From contig JAGWXK010000008.1 of NCBI GenBank assembly GCA_018969905.1, forward strand, positions 1 through 45,657: a stretch of DNA of 45,657 nt, given 5' to 3'. Below the pieces are notes generated by a model, which had not been told where the DNA came from, did not search any database, and was given only the letters and a program-made list of their open reading frames with translations. Positions within the stretch are counted from its first letter, which is position 1. Each line of letters starts with the position of its first letter. Position numbers and translations under genes: made by a program. Below are positions 33,504 through 45,517 of the stretch, piece after piece. The DNA comes from Bdellovibrionales bacterium (GTDB lineage: Bacteria > Bdellovibrionota > UBA1018 > CAIMNF01).

Positions 33504-33876
33504 ATTTTGTTTTGAACCTCCACTTCATCAGAATCGCCGAAAACAATGGTCCCGCTCCCATGAAGAGAACGGCCATCGCGGCCGGAAGTGGCGGATCATT
33601 TCTTAATCTTTTCAGGGTTATAGCTAAAAAACCCAGACAAACCAACTTAAAAGTGAAGTAGAGAAAAACCCGAATTTTCCGAACAGGTTTTGAGGCAAAA
33701 AACAACTCCCAGAAAAGGAGCACCAAAAACACCAAGTCAAGAAGGACGGCCTCGTAGGCTCGAAAAAAAACTCGAAGCTCCGGGGGACTCTTGGAAAACA
33801 GCAATATTCCCAACAAGCACCAAATCAGGCCAAGAACGAGTAGAAATCTTAAGAAAGCCTTACTTTCAATGATCAT
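33502..33876 (-). CDS. Small membrane protein of the atp cluster (AtpI-like position)
   Basis: A 124-residue protein with four hydrophobic segments, rich in Leu/Phe, with Lys/Arg-rich loops (KPVRKIR, LKRLRND). It lies between the AtpZ-like gene and atpB, coupled to the former by ATGA. AtpI, which helps c-ring assembly and Mg uptake, commonly occupies this place and has four helices. I see no decisive AtpI signature, so the name is positional. Confidence 0.7.
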   Translation of the reverse strand: MIIESKAFLRFLLVLGLIWCLLGILLFSKSPPELRVFFRAYEAVLLDLVFLVLLFWELFFASKPVRKIRVFLYFTFKLVCLGFLAITLKRLRNDPPLPAAMAVLFMGAGPLFSAILMKWRFKTK

Positions 33877-34085
33877 TTTTTGGAACCCTTTTTTACCATT
33901 TGGCCAATCCGATAAAATGCGATTGCGAGTCCCGCCAGAGCGCCAATAACTGTGATTCCGACTTTGGACGGATGATTGCGGAAAACTAAGCCCAATAACC
34001 CTCCGATGACCAGAGGGGTGCCCACAACCTCTACAACGATCACCGAAAAGACCGCCAGCTGGCGGTATCGCTCATCTTCTCTCAT
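33873..34085 (-). CDS. AtpZ / ATPase_gene1-like small membrane protein
   Basis: A 70-residue protein with two helices. The pattern matches the AtpZ (ATPase_gene1) family: a polar N-terminus, a glycine-rich first helix (TPLVIGGLLGLVF), a short loop, a second helix (VGITVIGALAGLAIAFY) and a basic tail (MVKKGSKK). AtpZ acts with AtpI in Mg transport and Fo assembly. It is linked to the TPR gene upstream and the AtpI-position gene downstream by ATGA overlaps. Confidence 0.75.
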   Translation of the reverse strand: MREDERYRQLAVFSVIVVEVVGTPLVIGGLLGLVFRNHPSKVGITVIGALAGLAIAFYRIGQMVKKGSKK

Positions 34086-34894
34086 TTTCGCTTCTTTCTG
34101 ATTCTTTCCGAAAGACGATGCATTCGAACCTTGACCACATTTGGTGCCGGATAATCAGATTGAATGCTTTCAAAGAGTGCGTATGCCTTCTCAAACTCAT
34201 CCAACTCTTCCCATGTGGAAGCCTCTCCAAAGATTGATTGAACATAAAGCCTGTGGTCAGTCGTCCTGATGGACAACGCCAAATCCTGAAAGACCTTGAG
34301 CGCTTTTGCATAGGCCGCTTTATCGTTTTCCCCGAGGGCATACCAGGTGTGAGCGAGGTCAAACTTCATTTTCGGATTCAATGTTGAACTCGAATAGTCC
34401 TTCAAGCCCCGCTCGTACCATTCTTGAGACTTCCGGATTTGATTCAAGAGAAAATAACCCCTTGCGATGCGATAGACGAACCTTGACTCCTCATCATGGG
34501 AAAACTTCTTCAAATCGAGAAGTTTCTGATAATGATCAATCGCCTTCTGATACAGGGCCAGCTTCGAAAAGAGGATTTCTCCAATCTCTAGTTGCGCCTG
34601 TGGTGCCAGATCCGATCCGCTGGCCCTCTCCAAAAAAAGTTCAAAGTTCCTCAAAGCTTCCTCTGACTGGCCGAGAAACAACTCTCGTGTCATCGCCGCT
34701 CTCCAGAGAGACTGTAATCCGATTGCTGAATTGGGAGCTTCCTTAACAACAAAGTCAAACTCGGACACTGCTGCAGGGTAGTTTTTCTCTGTCCAGAGTT
34801 TTTCTGCCATCAGGTAATGGTTCGAAATGGATGATTGAACCGTACACCCGGATCCACTCACCACAAAGATAGCGATGATGACCCTCAAAAGCAT
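34082..34894 (-). CDS. TPR-repeat protein, probable lipoprotein
   Basis: A 270-residue protein with a short hydrophobic N-terminus ending in VVSGSGC (Cys17). This resembles a lipobox, although the residue three before Cys is Gly rather than Leu/Val. The remainder is helical with TPR-like repeats: YLMAEKLWTEKNYPAAVSEFDFVV, ALRNFELFLERA, AIDHYQKLLDL, SQEWYERGLKDY, ALKVFQDLAL and AYALFESIQSDYP. The layout recalls BamD/YbgF-type envelope proteins, but I cannot assign it to either. It starts directly after the gyrA stop (TAAATG) and is coupled to the AtpZ-like gene, so it lies within a gyrA-to-atpE transcription run. Confidence 0.8.
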   Translation of the reverse strand: MLLRVIIAIFVVSGSGCTVQSSISNHYLMAEKLWTEKNYPAAVSEFDFVVKEAPNSAIGLQSLWRAAMTRELFLGQSEEALRNFELFLERASGSDLAPQAQLEIGEILFSKLALYQKAIDHYQKLLDLKKFSHDEESRFVYRIARGYFLLNQIRKSQEWYERGLKDYSSSTLNPKMKFDLAHTWYALGENDKAAYAKALKVFQDLALSIRTTDHRLYVQSIFGEASTWEELDEFEKAYALFESIQSDYPAPNVVKVRMHRLSERIRKKRK

Positions 34895-37369
34895 TTACTG
34901 GCTGATTTCCGTGGCAGCAGAGTCATCCGGAAGATTCTCTACCGCGACAACCTTTTCTCCCGAATCCACAGCCATCAGACGCACTCCTTGGGTATTCCGA
35001 CTTTGTTCGCTGATCTCTCCAATCCGGATCCGAATCAATTTCCCACGACTTGAGAACAGCATCAAATCATCAGTCGGGGTGACCTGACGCGCAGACATCA
35101 ATTTTCCTGTTTTTTCCGTCATTTTAAGTGTGATGATCCCTTTGCCTCCGCGAGTTTGAAGGCGATACTCACTCACCGAGGTGCGCTTGCCATATCCCAA
35201 CTCCGAAACCACGAGAATTTCATTTGTGGACTCTGCAGGGTGGATCAACTCCATTCCGACGACCGCGTCTCCCTCCTCAAGAGACATTCCATAAACTCCG
35301 TAGGCGGTTCGGCCCATCGGACGAACATCCTTTTCTGAGAACCGAATACTCATTCCACTTGCGGAAGTCATGAAAACCTCGTTGGTTCCATCCGAAATTC
35401 TCGCTCCGATGAGTGCATCTCCTTCTTCAATAGAAATAGCGTTGATGCCGCTGGTTCGAACATTTCGGTATTCGCTCAAGGCAGTTTTCTTGACGATTCC
35501 GGATCTGGTTGCCATGACAAGGAAGTTGTTTTCATTGTATTCCTTCACGGGGAGGATCATCATCACCTTTTCGTCGGTCTGTAGAGCCAGTAAGTTCACA
35601 ATCGCGCGCCCGCGCGAAGTGCGGTTGCCCTCGGGAACCTTGTAAACCTTCACCACATACAACCGACCCTTATCCGTGAGGCAGAACAACTGGCTCAAAG
35701 TTGTTGTCCGGAAGATCTGAGTAACAAAATCCTCCTCATCGGTGTTCATTCCGATGATTCCTTTTCCTCCGCGCCCTTGAGACTTGAATTGGGCAGGGTC
35801 TTGCCGTTTTATGTACCCGGTGCGGGTAATGCTCACCAGTGTTGGCTCGTCTGTGATGAGAGCCTCCATGTCTATTTCTACGCTTTCATCGACCGTAATT
35901 TCGGTCCGGCGCTCATCCGCATAGCGCTCTCGAATCTCTGCAAGCTCCGTCTGGATGATCTCATAGACTCGCGATTCGCGGCCGAGAATATCTTTCAGGT
36001 CTCCTATCAATCGTAGTACTTCGTTGTATTCCTCGATTATTTTATCACGCTCCAGACCGGTGAGGCGTTGAAGCCGCATGTCCAGGATGGCTTGAGCTTG
36101 AAGTTGTGTGAAGTTGAACTTTCCCATCAGCCCCATCAAAGCTTCTGGCGCGTTAGCGCTTGCGCGTATCAACGCGATGACTTCATCAAGGTGTTCAACT
36201 GCGCGCTTCAAACCCTCTAAAATATGGAGCCGGGCCTCAGCCTTTTTCAGATCAAAGATCGTTCTTCGAATCACAACGTCTTTACGGTGCTCAATGAAGG
36301 CCTGAAGCATTTCTTTCAAGTTAAAAATCTTTGGCTGCTGGTGATCGATTGCGAGTAGCGCGATCCCGTAGCTATCCTGAAGCTGGGTCATTTTATAAAG
36401 TCGGTTTAGAACGACGTTGGAACTTTCGTTCTTCTTGATCTCAATCACGATTCTCATTCCGGTCCGATCAGACTCATCCCGAATGTCCGAAATTCCCTCC
36501 AACTTTTGTTCGTTCACCAAGTCCGCAATCTTTTCAATCAACCTTGCCTTGTTCACTTGGTAGGGAAGTTCGGTTACAATGATTCTCTCACGGTCGTTCT
36601 TGAACGTTTCGATTTCAGTCTTGGCGCGAATGGTGATCACTGCGCGCCCGGTTTTATACGCCAGCTTGAGTGCATTCCCGAAAACAATCCCACCCGTTGG
36701 AAAATCCGGACCCTTGACATGCTCCATGAGCGCATCGATCGAGAGAGTTGGATCCTTGATGAGCGCCGTTGTGGCATCAATCACTTCGCCAAGGTTATGC
36801 GGGGGAATGTTGGTTGCCATTCCAACAGCGATGCCTGTGGAGCCATTGATCAGAAGATTTGGTATCTTGGTCGGAAGCACTAGCGGCTCTTGTAAGGATC
36901 CGTCATAGTTGGGTCCGAAATCCACGGTCTCTTTTTCAAGATCCGTAAGGATTTCATCCGTGACCTTCTCCATGCGGATCTCCGTGTAGCGCATTGCGGC
37001 GGCGGAGTCTCCGTCAATGGACCCGAAGTTCCCTTGCCCGTCAATCAAAGGATAACGCAGGGAAAAATCCTGTGCCATCCTGACAATGGTGTCATAGACT
37101 GCACTGTCTCCATGCGGGTGGTATTTACCGATCACATCCCCGACGACGCGTGCAGATTTTTTATAGGCTTTGTTGAATGTATTCCCGAGGTCATACATGG
37201 CATACAAAACCCTCCTGTGTACAGGCTTCAAGCCATCCCTGACATCGGGGAGCGCCCTGCCAATAATCACGGACATCGCATAATCAAGATATGCTCCGCG
37301 CATTTCCTCTTCGATGTTGACCTGAACTACGCTCTTTTTTTCCGGCGGTTGGTGATTTGATGATTCCAT
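34895..37369 (-). CDS. gyrA: DNA gyrase subunit A
   Basis: Breakage-reunion subunit of gyrase, 824 residues. The catalytic Tyr128 lies in [10 protein letters not shown]. The quinolone-region motif [10 protein letters not shown] is wild-type at the Ser and Asp positions (Ser89, Asp93), so no target-site resistance change is visible. The C-terminal pinwheel carries QGRGGKG and QTRGGKG, close to the gyrase-specific GyrA box. The E. coli-type acidic tail is short here. ATG 37369 has AGGAA about 8 bases upstream. The gene follows fabH by 17 bases. Confidence 0.97.
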   Translation of the reverse strand: MESSNHQPPEKKSVVQVNIEEEMRGAYLDYAMSVIIGRALPDVRDGLKPVHRRVLYAMYDLGNTFNKAYKKSARVVGDVIGKYHPHGDSAVYDTIVRMAQDFSLRYPLIDGQGNFGSIDGDSAAAMRYTEIRMEKVTDEILTDLEKETVDFGPNYDGSLQEPLVLPTKIPNLLINGSTGIAVGMATNIPPHNLGEVIDATTALIKDPTLSIDALMEHVKGPDFPTGGIVFGNALKLAYKTGRAVITIRAKTEIETFKNDRERIIVTELPYQVNKARLIEKIADLVNEQKLEGISDIRDESDRTGMRIVIEIKKNESSNVVLNRLYKMTQLQDSYGIALLAIDHQQPKIFNLKEMLQAFIEHRKDVVIRRTIFDLKKAEARLHILEGLKRAVEHLDEVIALIRASANAPEALMGLMGKFNFTQLQAQAILDMRLQRLTGLERDKIIEEYNEVLRLIGDLKDILGRESRVYEIIQTELAEIRERYADERRTEITVDESVEIDMEALITDEPTLVSITRTGYIKRQDPAQFKSQGRGGKGIIGMNTDEEDFVTQIFRTTTLSQLFCLTDKGRLYVVKVYKVPEGNRTSRGRAIVNLLALQTDEKVMMILPVKEYNENNFLVMATRSGIVKKTALSEYRNVRTSGINAISIEEGDALIGARISDGTNEVFMTSASGMSIRFSEKDVRPMGRTAYGVYGMSLEEGDAVVGMELIHPAESTNEILVVSELGYGKRTSVSEYRLQTRGGKGIITLKMTEKTGKLMSARQVTPTDDLMLFSSRGKLIRIRIGEISEQSRNTQGVRLMAVDSGEKVVAVENLPDDSAATEISQ

Positions 37370-37386
37370 CGCTTATTCCTGCTTCC

Positions 37387-38397
37387 CTAAAATCTATAGA
37401 TTGCCGATCCCCATGTGAATCCGCTCCCAAAAGCGGCTGAGGCAACCAACATTCCCTTTTTCAATTTCCCCGCACGCACCGCCTCGTCCAGTCCGATTGG
37501 AATGGTTGCAGCCGTGGTATTTGCAAATTTTTGTATTGTGTTAAAAACCTTTTCTTCAGGAATCCCGAATTGCTTTGCGATCATGTCATTGATTCGGAGA
37601 TTTGCCTGATGAAAGACAAACAGGTCGATGTCTGCTGGGCTCAACTTATTGGCCTTGAGGCCCTCGTTCAATGCTTCGGGCATTCGCTTTACTGCATGCA
37701 TGAAAACGGTCTTTCCGTTCATACGGGGCCAGTGAAGTCCTTGTTCGAGCTCGCTTGCCCCCACTCGGTCCTTCGAGTTACCGGTTCCCGGTGCCGGAGT
37801 CCAAAGCTCTTCGGCAAAAGTTCCATCTGCGTGCAGGTGTGTTGAGAGTAAAAAAGAGTCTTTTTTCGGATCCTTCACCTCGACCGCACCCAAAACCACG
37901 GCCCCTGCGCCGTCGCCAAAAAGAACCGTCACATCACGACCTCGGTCACTTTTCTCCAGCCCTTTGGAGTGGATTTCCGCCCCGACGATCAAAGCATTCC
38001 GATAAACCCCGTTTCTGATGAATTGATCGGCAATTGCCATCGAATAAATGAATCCCGTACATTGTTGACGCACGTCCAAGGCCGGAATTCCAGGTATCCC
38101 TAGCTTTTTCTGTAAAAAGCAGGCCGTTCCTGGGAACTCATGGTCTGGAGAGAGCGTAGCAAGGATGATCATCTCAATTTCAGACTTCTGGATTCCCGCT
38201 CTTTCAATTGCTAACTCTGATGCTTTGAGCGCTAGATCCGAAGTCGACTCATTGCCCTCTACCCAAAATCTTTGCTCAATTCCGGTCCGCTGACGAATCC
38301 ATTCATCGGATGTGTCCATGAGTTTCGACAAATCATGGTTTGTCACCCTTAAAGGGGGCACATACATTCCGGTAGAAAGAATTCGACTCCTCAACAT
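37387..38397 (-). CDS. fabH: 3-oxoacyl-[acyl-carrier-protein] synthase III
   Basis: FabH (336 residues) starts fatty-acid synthesis by condensing an acyl-CoA with malonyl-ACP. The catalytic triad is visible: Cys113 (VRQQCTGFIY), His263 (VFHQANLRI) and Asn293 (KFANTTAATIP). LFGDGAGAVVL near 160-170 and the C-terminal glycine loop AAFGSGFTWGS are typical. ATG 38397 has AGGAG 9 bases upstream; a TTG at 38403 is less likely. It is inserted between gyrB and gyrA, away from plsX/acpP/fabD, which is an uncommon place. Related beta-ketoacyl-CoA synthases share the triad, so the exact substrate is uncertain. Confidence 0.9.
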   Translation of the reverse strand: MLRSRILSTGMYVPPLRVTNHDLSKLMDTSDEWIRQRTGIEQRFWVEGNESTSDLALKASELAIERAGIQKSEIEMIILATLSPDHEFPGTACFLQKKLGIPGIPALDVRQQCTGFIYSMAIADQFIRNGVYRNALIVGAEIHSKGLEKSDRGRDVTVLFGDGAGAVVLGAVEVKDPKKDSFLLSTHLHADGTFAEELWTPAPGTGNSKDRVGASELEQGLHWPRMNGKTVFMHAVKRMPEALNEGLKANKLSPADIDLFVFHQANLRINDMIAKQFGIPEEKVFNTIQKFANTTAATIPIGLDEAVRAGKLKKGMLVASAAFGSGFTWGSAIYRF

Positions 38398-38409
38398 GAT
38401 CAAAAACTC

Positions 38410-41993
<3,584 letters not shown>

Positions 41994-41999
41994 GTCCCT

Positions 42000-43103
42000 C
42001 TAGAGTCTCATGGGCATGATGACGTAACAGTGGTTTTTATGAGCCGCAGATTGAATCAAGCCTGGCTTGGTTTTATCCTTGAAGTTGAATTCAATCTCCT
42101 CTTCTTTCATGACTTCAAGACAATCGAGGATATATTTGGCATTAAATCCAATTTCAAAAGTTTCACCTTGATAGCTCAAGCTGATTTCATCTCTCGCTTC
42201 GCCCATATCGGGATTAGATGAAGCAACAGCCAAAACGCCATCTTGAATACTCAGCTTCACTCCCTTGCTTTTCTCATGCGCTAGCAAAGATACTCTCTTA
42301 AGTGCACCCAGGAGGTCCTCTCGCCTCAAGCGAACGGCCTTATCGAGATTTTGTGGAATGACTTGTCTGTAGTCAGGATAGTCCGCTTCGATCAAGCGAA
42401 TGAAGAGATAAGCTTGCTCTGTTTTTGCGTAAAGATATCCCTTCTCAAAGGCGATTCCGATATTTTTAGTGCCTTGAATCATTTTGTGGAGCTCTGAAAG
42501 ACCTTTACTTGGAATGACTACTCCACGTTTGAGATCTATTGGCTTGGTGAATACCTCATGATCAATATAGGAAAGACGATGACCATCCGTTGCGGTCATA
42601 CGGACAAGAGAGTTTGGAAGGACTTCAAAATAAACACCATTCAAATGATAGCGGGTTGCATCCGTGGATACAGCAAATTCGGTTTTGGAAATCATCTCAC
42701 TCAAACGATCAGAATTCGCGTAGGTATAGTTTTTTTCATCGAATAACGGAAGAGTAGGGTAACCATCCGCTGAGATGCTCACCAGATTGAATCTAGCTTT
42801 TGAACAAAAGATTTCAACCCAATGATTTGGTTTGAGATTGAAATGCATAGGCTGATTCGGAAGTTCTTTGGTGATGTCGAGAATGTGTTTAGTGGGAAGA
42901 GTCATTCGTCCCGGTTGATCGATTTGGGCATCGAGATTGATTTGAATTCCAACCTCAAGGTCTGTTCCACTAAGTGTCAGTTTTTGGTTTCGGGTTTCAA
43001 AGAGAATGTTCCCGAGAATCTCCATGGTGTGTTTTTTTTCGATTACCGAGGAGATTTTTTGTAACGCTGTTAAGAGCTGATCCCTTTGAATACTGAACTT
43101 CAT
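42000..43103 (-). CDS. dnaN: DNA polymerase III beta sliding clamp
   Basis: Ring-shaped processivity clamp, 367 residues. The N-terminus MKFSIQRDQLLTALQKISSVIE and the C-terminus NHCYVIMPMRL are diagnostic. I choose ATG 43103 over ATG 43109 because AAGGTGG lies 9 bases before the former but only 3 before the latter, and clamps from other bacteria begin with MKF. It is separated from dnaA by the probable oriC. Confidence 0.97.
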   Translation of the reverse strand: MKFSIQRDQLLTALQKISSVIEKKHTMEILGNILFETRNQKLTLSGTDLEVGIQINLDAQIDQPGRMTLPTKHILDITKELPNQPMHFNLKPNHWVEIFCSKARFNLVSISADGYPTLPLFDEKNYTYANSDRLSEMISKTEFAVSTDATRYHLNGVYFEVLPNSLVRMTATDGHRLSYIDHEVFTKPIDLKRGVVIPSKGLSELHKMIQGTKNIGIAFEKGYLYAKTEQAYLFIRLIEADYPDYRQVIPQNLDKAVRLRREDLLGALKRVSLLAHEKSKGVKLSIQDGVLAVASSNPDMGEARDEISLSYQGETFEIGFNAKYILDCLEVMKEEEIEFNFKDKTKPGLIQSAAHKNHCYVIMPMRL

Positions 43104-43145
43104 ATTCATTCACCACCTTGAGTGAAAGATGACTCTCATAAAAAC

Positions 43146-43238
43146 ATATATATATAAAGACCTTAGTAGTATTAGTGGTGTGAATCTGGGGGATAAGTAA
43201 TCAAGACTTCGATTTTATTAATTTATTTTGAAATAAAC
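43146..43238. other. AT-rich segment, possible DNA-unwinding element
   Basis: Contains an 11-base alternating AT run at 43146-43156 and an A/T-dominated stretch around 43210-43238, separated by a moderately mixed segment. It lies on the dnaN side of the proposed oriC and could also hold the dnaN promoter. Confidence 0.4.
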
Positions 43239-43441
43239 CGGTTTAGAAACCCCGGAGCATTGTTTTTCGCTTTTGGGGGATAGGTCAGGATGGCCCATCG
43301 GTTGATCCTTAGTGGGAGTTTTCCACCCACCCGTCCACCGATATTTGACGGACTATTTTATTCAAATTCTGCGAAGACAAGAATTTTTCAAGAATTCCAC
43401 CGAAACCATCCCCAAGTGAGGTGAAAAGGTGGTGAATTGTG

Positions 43442-43450
43442 TGTGGAAGA
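43442..43450 (-). promoter_or_regulatory. Candidate DnaA box
   Basis: Reads TCTTCCACA on the - strand. It fits NN(A/T)TCCACA, the relaxed box that I recall being proposed for Bdellovibrio, with two mismatches to the E. coli TTATCCACA. Related one-off motifs ending TTCCACC are at 43319-43327, 43393-43401 and 43512-43520 (+ strand). Confidence 0.35.
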
Positions 43451-43551
43451 TTCCGAATTGGTTCACCAGGGAAAGAAAATGGCTTCAAATGCTTAATATC
43501 AAAAACAATTTTTTTCCACCATGTCGGCGGTTTCTTGGTGGATGATTCTTG

Positions 43552-43569
43552 AATACTCAGAATACTCAG
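43552..43569. repeat. 9-base tandem repeat in the oriC candidate
   Basis: AATACTCAG occurs twice with no gap (43552-43560 and 43561-43569). The function is unknown; it could be an origin-associated protein site or chance. Confidence 0.4.
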
Positions 43570-43737
43570 CAATGAGGTACACTTAACTTTAGAAATCGCT
43601 TCAAACTCATCCTCGATGAGGTGGTTTAGTTCTCGTTTGAGACCGGGGCTGCAAGGGAGATGATAGGGATTAGAAACAGGTCTTTAGTGCAGAGCGTGAA
43701 ATCGTATCGGGCTTAGGAATAAAGGCACATTTGCTTT

Positions 43738-45201
43738 CTAAAGCTGCTCACGAATTGACTCAATCTGTCTTTTGAGATCCGGATCGGATTCCACTTCAGA
43801 TTCGATTTTTTGGTGGGCATGTACGGCAGTAGAGTGATCTTTTCCAAAGATTTGGCCAATTTCCCTGAAGCCAAGGTTAGTGTATCTGCGGATTAATGAC
43901 ATTGCGATTTGACGAGGCAAGGCGAAGTTTTTCGCCCGTGATATTCCTTTGAGATCCTTGATCTTGATTTGGTAATGTTTGCAGACAGCACTCATGATCA
44001 TCTCAACGGTGTACTCCTGGCCCTCCTCGGGAATGGCGCTTTGAAGAACTTGTTTTGCAAGATCCAGTGTAATCTCAGATCCGGTAAGTGATGCATACTG
44101 TTGAAGTTTTACCAAGGCCCCGTGAAGGTTCCTTACGGTATCCTTGACATAGGTTCCAAGAAATGTGGCAACCTCATCTGGAAGGTAAATGTCGTCTGAT
44201 TCAGCCTTCGCCTTGAGAATTGCGATTCGAGTTTCAATTTCGGGTGGTCTGATATCAGCCACAAGCCCCATTTCAAAACGTGTGCGTATTCTTTCTTCAA
44301 GGCCGTCGATGTCTTTAGGGGCCTTGTCCGAGGTGAGAACGATCATTTTTTTCATGCTCACCAGGGTGTTGAACGTGTGGATGAATTCTTCCTCGGATCT
44401 GTCCTTGCCTACGATAAATTGAACATCATCGATCAGTAGCAAGTCGACGCTTTCCCGGTATTTGGCTCTAAATTCGCCAGGCTTCTTGTGTTGAAGGCTT
44501 TCAATGAACTCATTCACAAAGTTCTCAGCAGAGATAAAATACACCCTGATATGTGGGTTTTTCTTGCGTATGTGATTTCCAATCGCGTGCAAGAGGTGGG
44601 TTTTTCCGACTGCGGGCTGGCCGTAAATGAACAATGGATTGAATTGAGCAGCGGGGTTTTCAGCCGTGGAAAATGCCGAGGCATAAGCAAATTGATTTGA
44701 GGGTCCGACGATATAGTTGTCAAAAGTGAGGTTCGGGTCAACGCGGTCATCAAGAAGCTTGAGTGAACCTTCTGCTCGGCTTGGCCTTTGGATGAACTGG
44801 GTAGCGGGTGAAGCCATTGTGGGGGAGGGCGGCTTCAGCGGTCCTAAGGACTCTATGTCCAAGGGGCGGGGAGGCGCCAGTGGGTTGATTTCAAGGGTTT
44901 GAAATGATGAGGTTTTTTCAGTATCCGTGCCTTTGCCGTCTCTCTCAATGTCTATGGAGACCTCGCAGGATTCACCCAAAACTCTCGAAACGGCCTCTTC
45001 GATTTCCTCCTTGAATGTGGAATGAATGAAGTTTTTGTAGAACTGGTTCGGAGCCAAAAGGACAATTCGAACCCGCCCCGGGCCAAGGCGCTCGGCCTTG
45101 CCCCATTTCAAGGAGTCCAGCCAGAACTTCACCTCGCCAGCGTCGTGATGATTCAGAAGGATGTTGTGATACGTTGATGCCCAAAGGTTAGTTTGATTCA
45201 T
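43738..45201 (-). CDS. dnaA: Chromosomal replication initiator protein DnaA
   Basis: AAA+ initiator, 487 residues. Domain I is at about 1-85 (WASTYHNILL...FKEEIEEAV). A Pro-rich linker of about 70 residues follows. Domain III begins at DPNLTFDNYIVGPSNQFAYA, with Walker A GQPAVGKT at 194-201 (an unusual Gln-Pro-Ala where GGxGLGKT is common) and Walker B LLLIDDVQF. The C-terminal box-binding signature is FGKDHSTAVHAHQKIE. Domain boundaries and length fit the family. No clear Shine-Dalgarno precedes ATG 45201. The gene is transcribed toward the proposed oriC and dnaN. Confidence 0.97.
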   Translation of the reverse strand: MNQTNLWASTYHNILLNHHDAGEVKFWLDSLKWGKAERLGPGRVRIVLLAPNQFYKNFIHSTFKEEIEEAVSRVLGESCEVSIDIERDGKGTDTEKTSSFQTLEINPLAPPRPLDIESLGPLKPPSPTMASPATQFIQRPSRAEGSLKLLDDRVDPNLTFDNYIVGPSNQFAYASAFSTAENPAAQFNPLFIYGQPAVGKTHLLHAIGNHIRKKNPHIRVYFISAENFVNEFIESLQHKKPGEFRAKYRESVDLLLIDDVQFIVGKDRSEEEFIHTFNTLVSMKKMIVLTSDKAPKDIDGLEERIRTRFEMGLVADIRPPEIETRIAILKAKAESDDIYLPDEVATFLGTYVKDTVRNLHGALVKLQQYASLTGSEITLDLAKQVLQSAIPEEGQEYTVEMIMSAVCKHYQIKIKDLKGISRAKNFALPRQIAMSLIRRYTNLGFREIGQIFGKDHSTAVHAHQKIESEVESDPDLKRQIESIREQL

Positions 45202-45232
45202 TAAAACAATCCCGATTCAATTGAGAACGGCG

Positions 45233-45261
45233 AGGTTAGCACGAGATCAGCCTCTAGACAA
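45233..45261 (-). promoter_or_regulatory. Candidate dnaA promoter
   Basis: On the - strand TTGTCT (45261-45256) and TAACCT (45238-45233) are 17 bases apart, in the 148-base dnaA/rpmH divergent gap and about 30 bases upstream of dnaA. The -35 matches 4 of 6 and the -10 matches 3 of 6 consensus bases. Confidence 0.4.
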
Positions 45262-45282
45262 AGGGTTTGGTGGATCGCTTTG

Positions 45283-45311
45283 TTGACAAATACCCTAGAG
45301 ATCCAGTAAAA
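45283..45311 (+). promoter_or_regulatory. Candidate rpmH promoter
   Basis: A perfect -35 hexamer TTGACA at 45283-45288 is followed after 16-17 bases by a weak -10 (AGTAAA/GTAAAA at about 45305-45311). It lies about 40 bases upstream of rpmH in the gap shared with dnaA. Confidence 0.45.
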
Positions 45312-45349
45312 CTTGGTTTCTGCAAAATTTGAGAATAAAGGATTAAGTC

Positions 45350-45499
45350 ATGAAACGTACATTTCAACCATCACGGAAAAAGAGAACCAAAACTCACGGG
45401 TTCCGCGCCCGAATGGCGACAGCAAACGGGCAAAAGGTGTTAAAACGCCGTCGCGCGCGAGGAAGAAAAAACCTGGTTCCAACTGTAGCTTCTAAGTAG
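45350..45499 (+). CDS. rpmH: 50S ribosomal protein L34
   Basis: Complete 49-residue basic ribosomal protein. It begins [20 protein letters not shown] and contains the family core [25 protein letters not shown] 45350 has AAAGGA about 8 bases upstream. It diverges from dnaA and is followed by rnpA, the standard origin-side arrangement (rnpA-rpmH/dnaA). It is below the size that automatic ORF callers usually report. Confidence 0.97.
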   Translation: MKRTFQPSRKKRTKTHGFRARMATANGQKVLKRRRARGRKNLVPTVASK

Positions 45500-45517
45500 T
45501 TTTATTATCAACTTAGC

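Larger units (their letters stand above)
43104..43737. other. Candidate chromosomal origin (oriC), dnaA-dnaN spacer
   Basis: A 634-base stretch without a convincing gene, between dnaN and dnaA. It holds an AT-rich part next to dnaN (an alternating AT run at 43146-43156 and a TTTATTAATTTATTTTGAAATAAA-like segment near 43213-43238). It also has scattered TTCCAC/GTGGAA-type motifs that could be species-specific DnaA boxes. A TGGGGGATA word occurs twice (43187-43195 and 43274-43282), and a 9-base tandem repeat lies at 43552-43569. I find no exact TTATCCACA. The 87-codon ORF at 43309-43572 has no recognisable product and probably reflects chance. Confidence 0.6.

Noticed and set aside
43309-43572. 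87-codon ORF in the dnaA-dnaN spacer
   Set aside because: It has no recognisable domain and no Shine-Dalgarno that I could see, and it lies in sequence with origin-like features.
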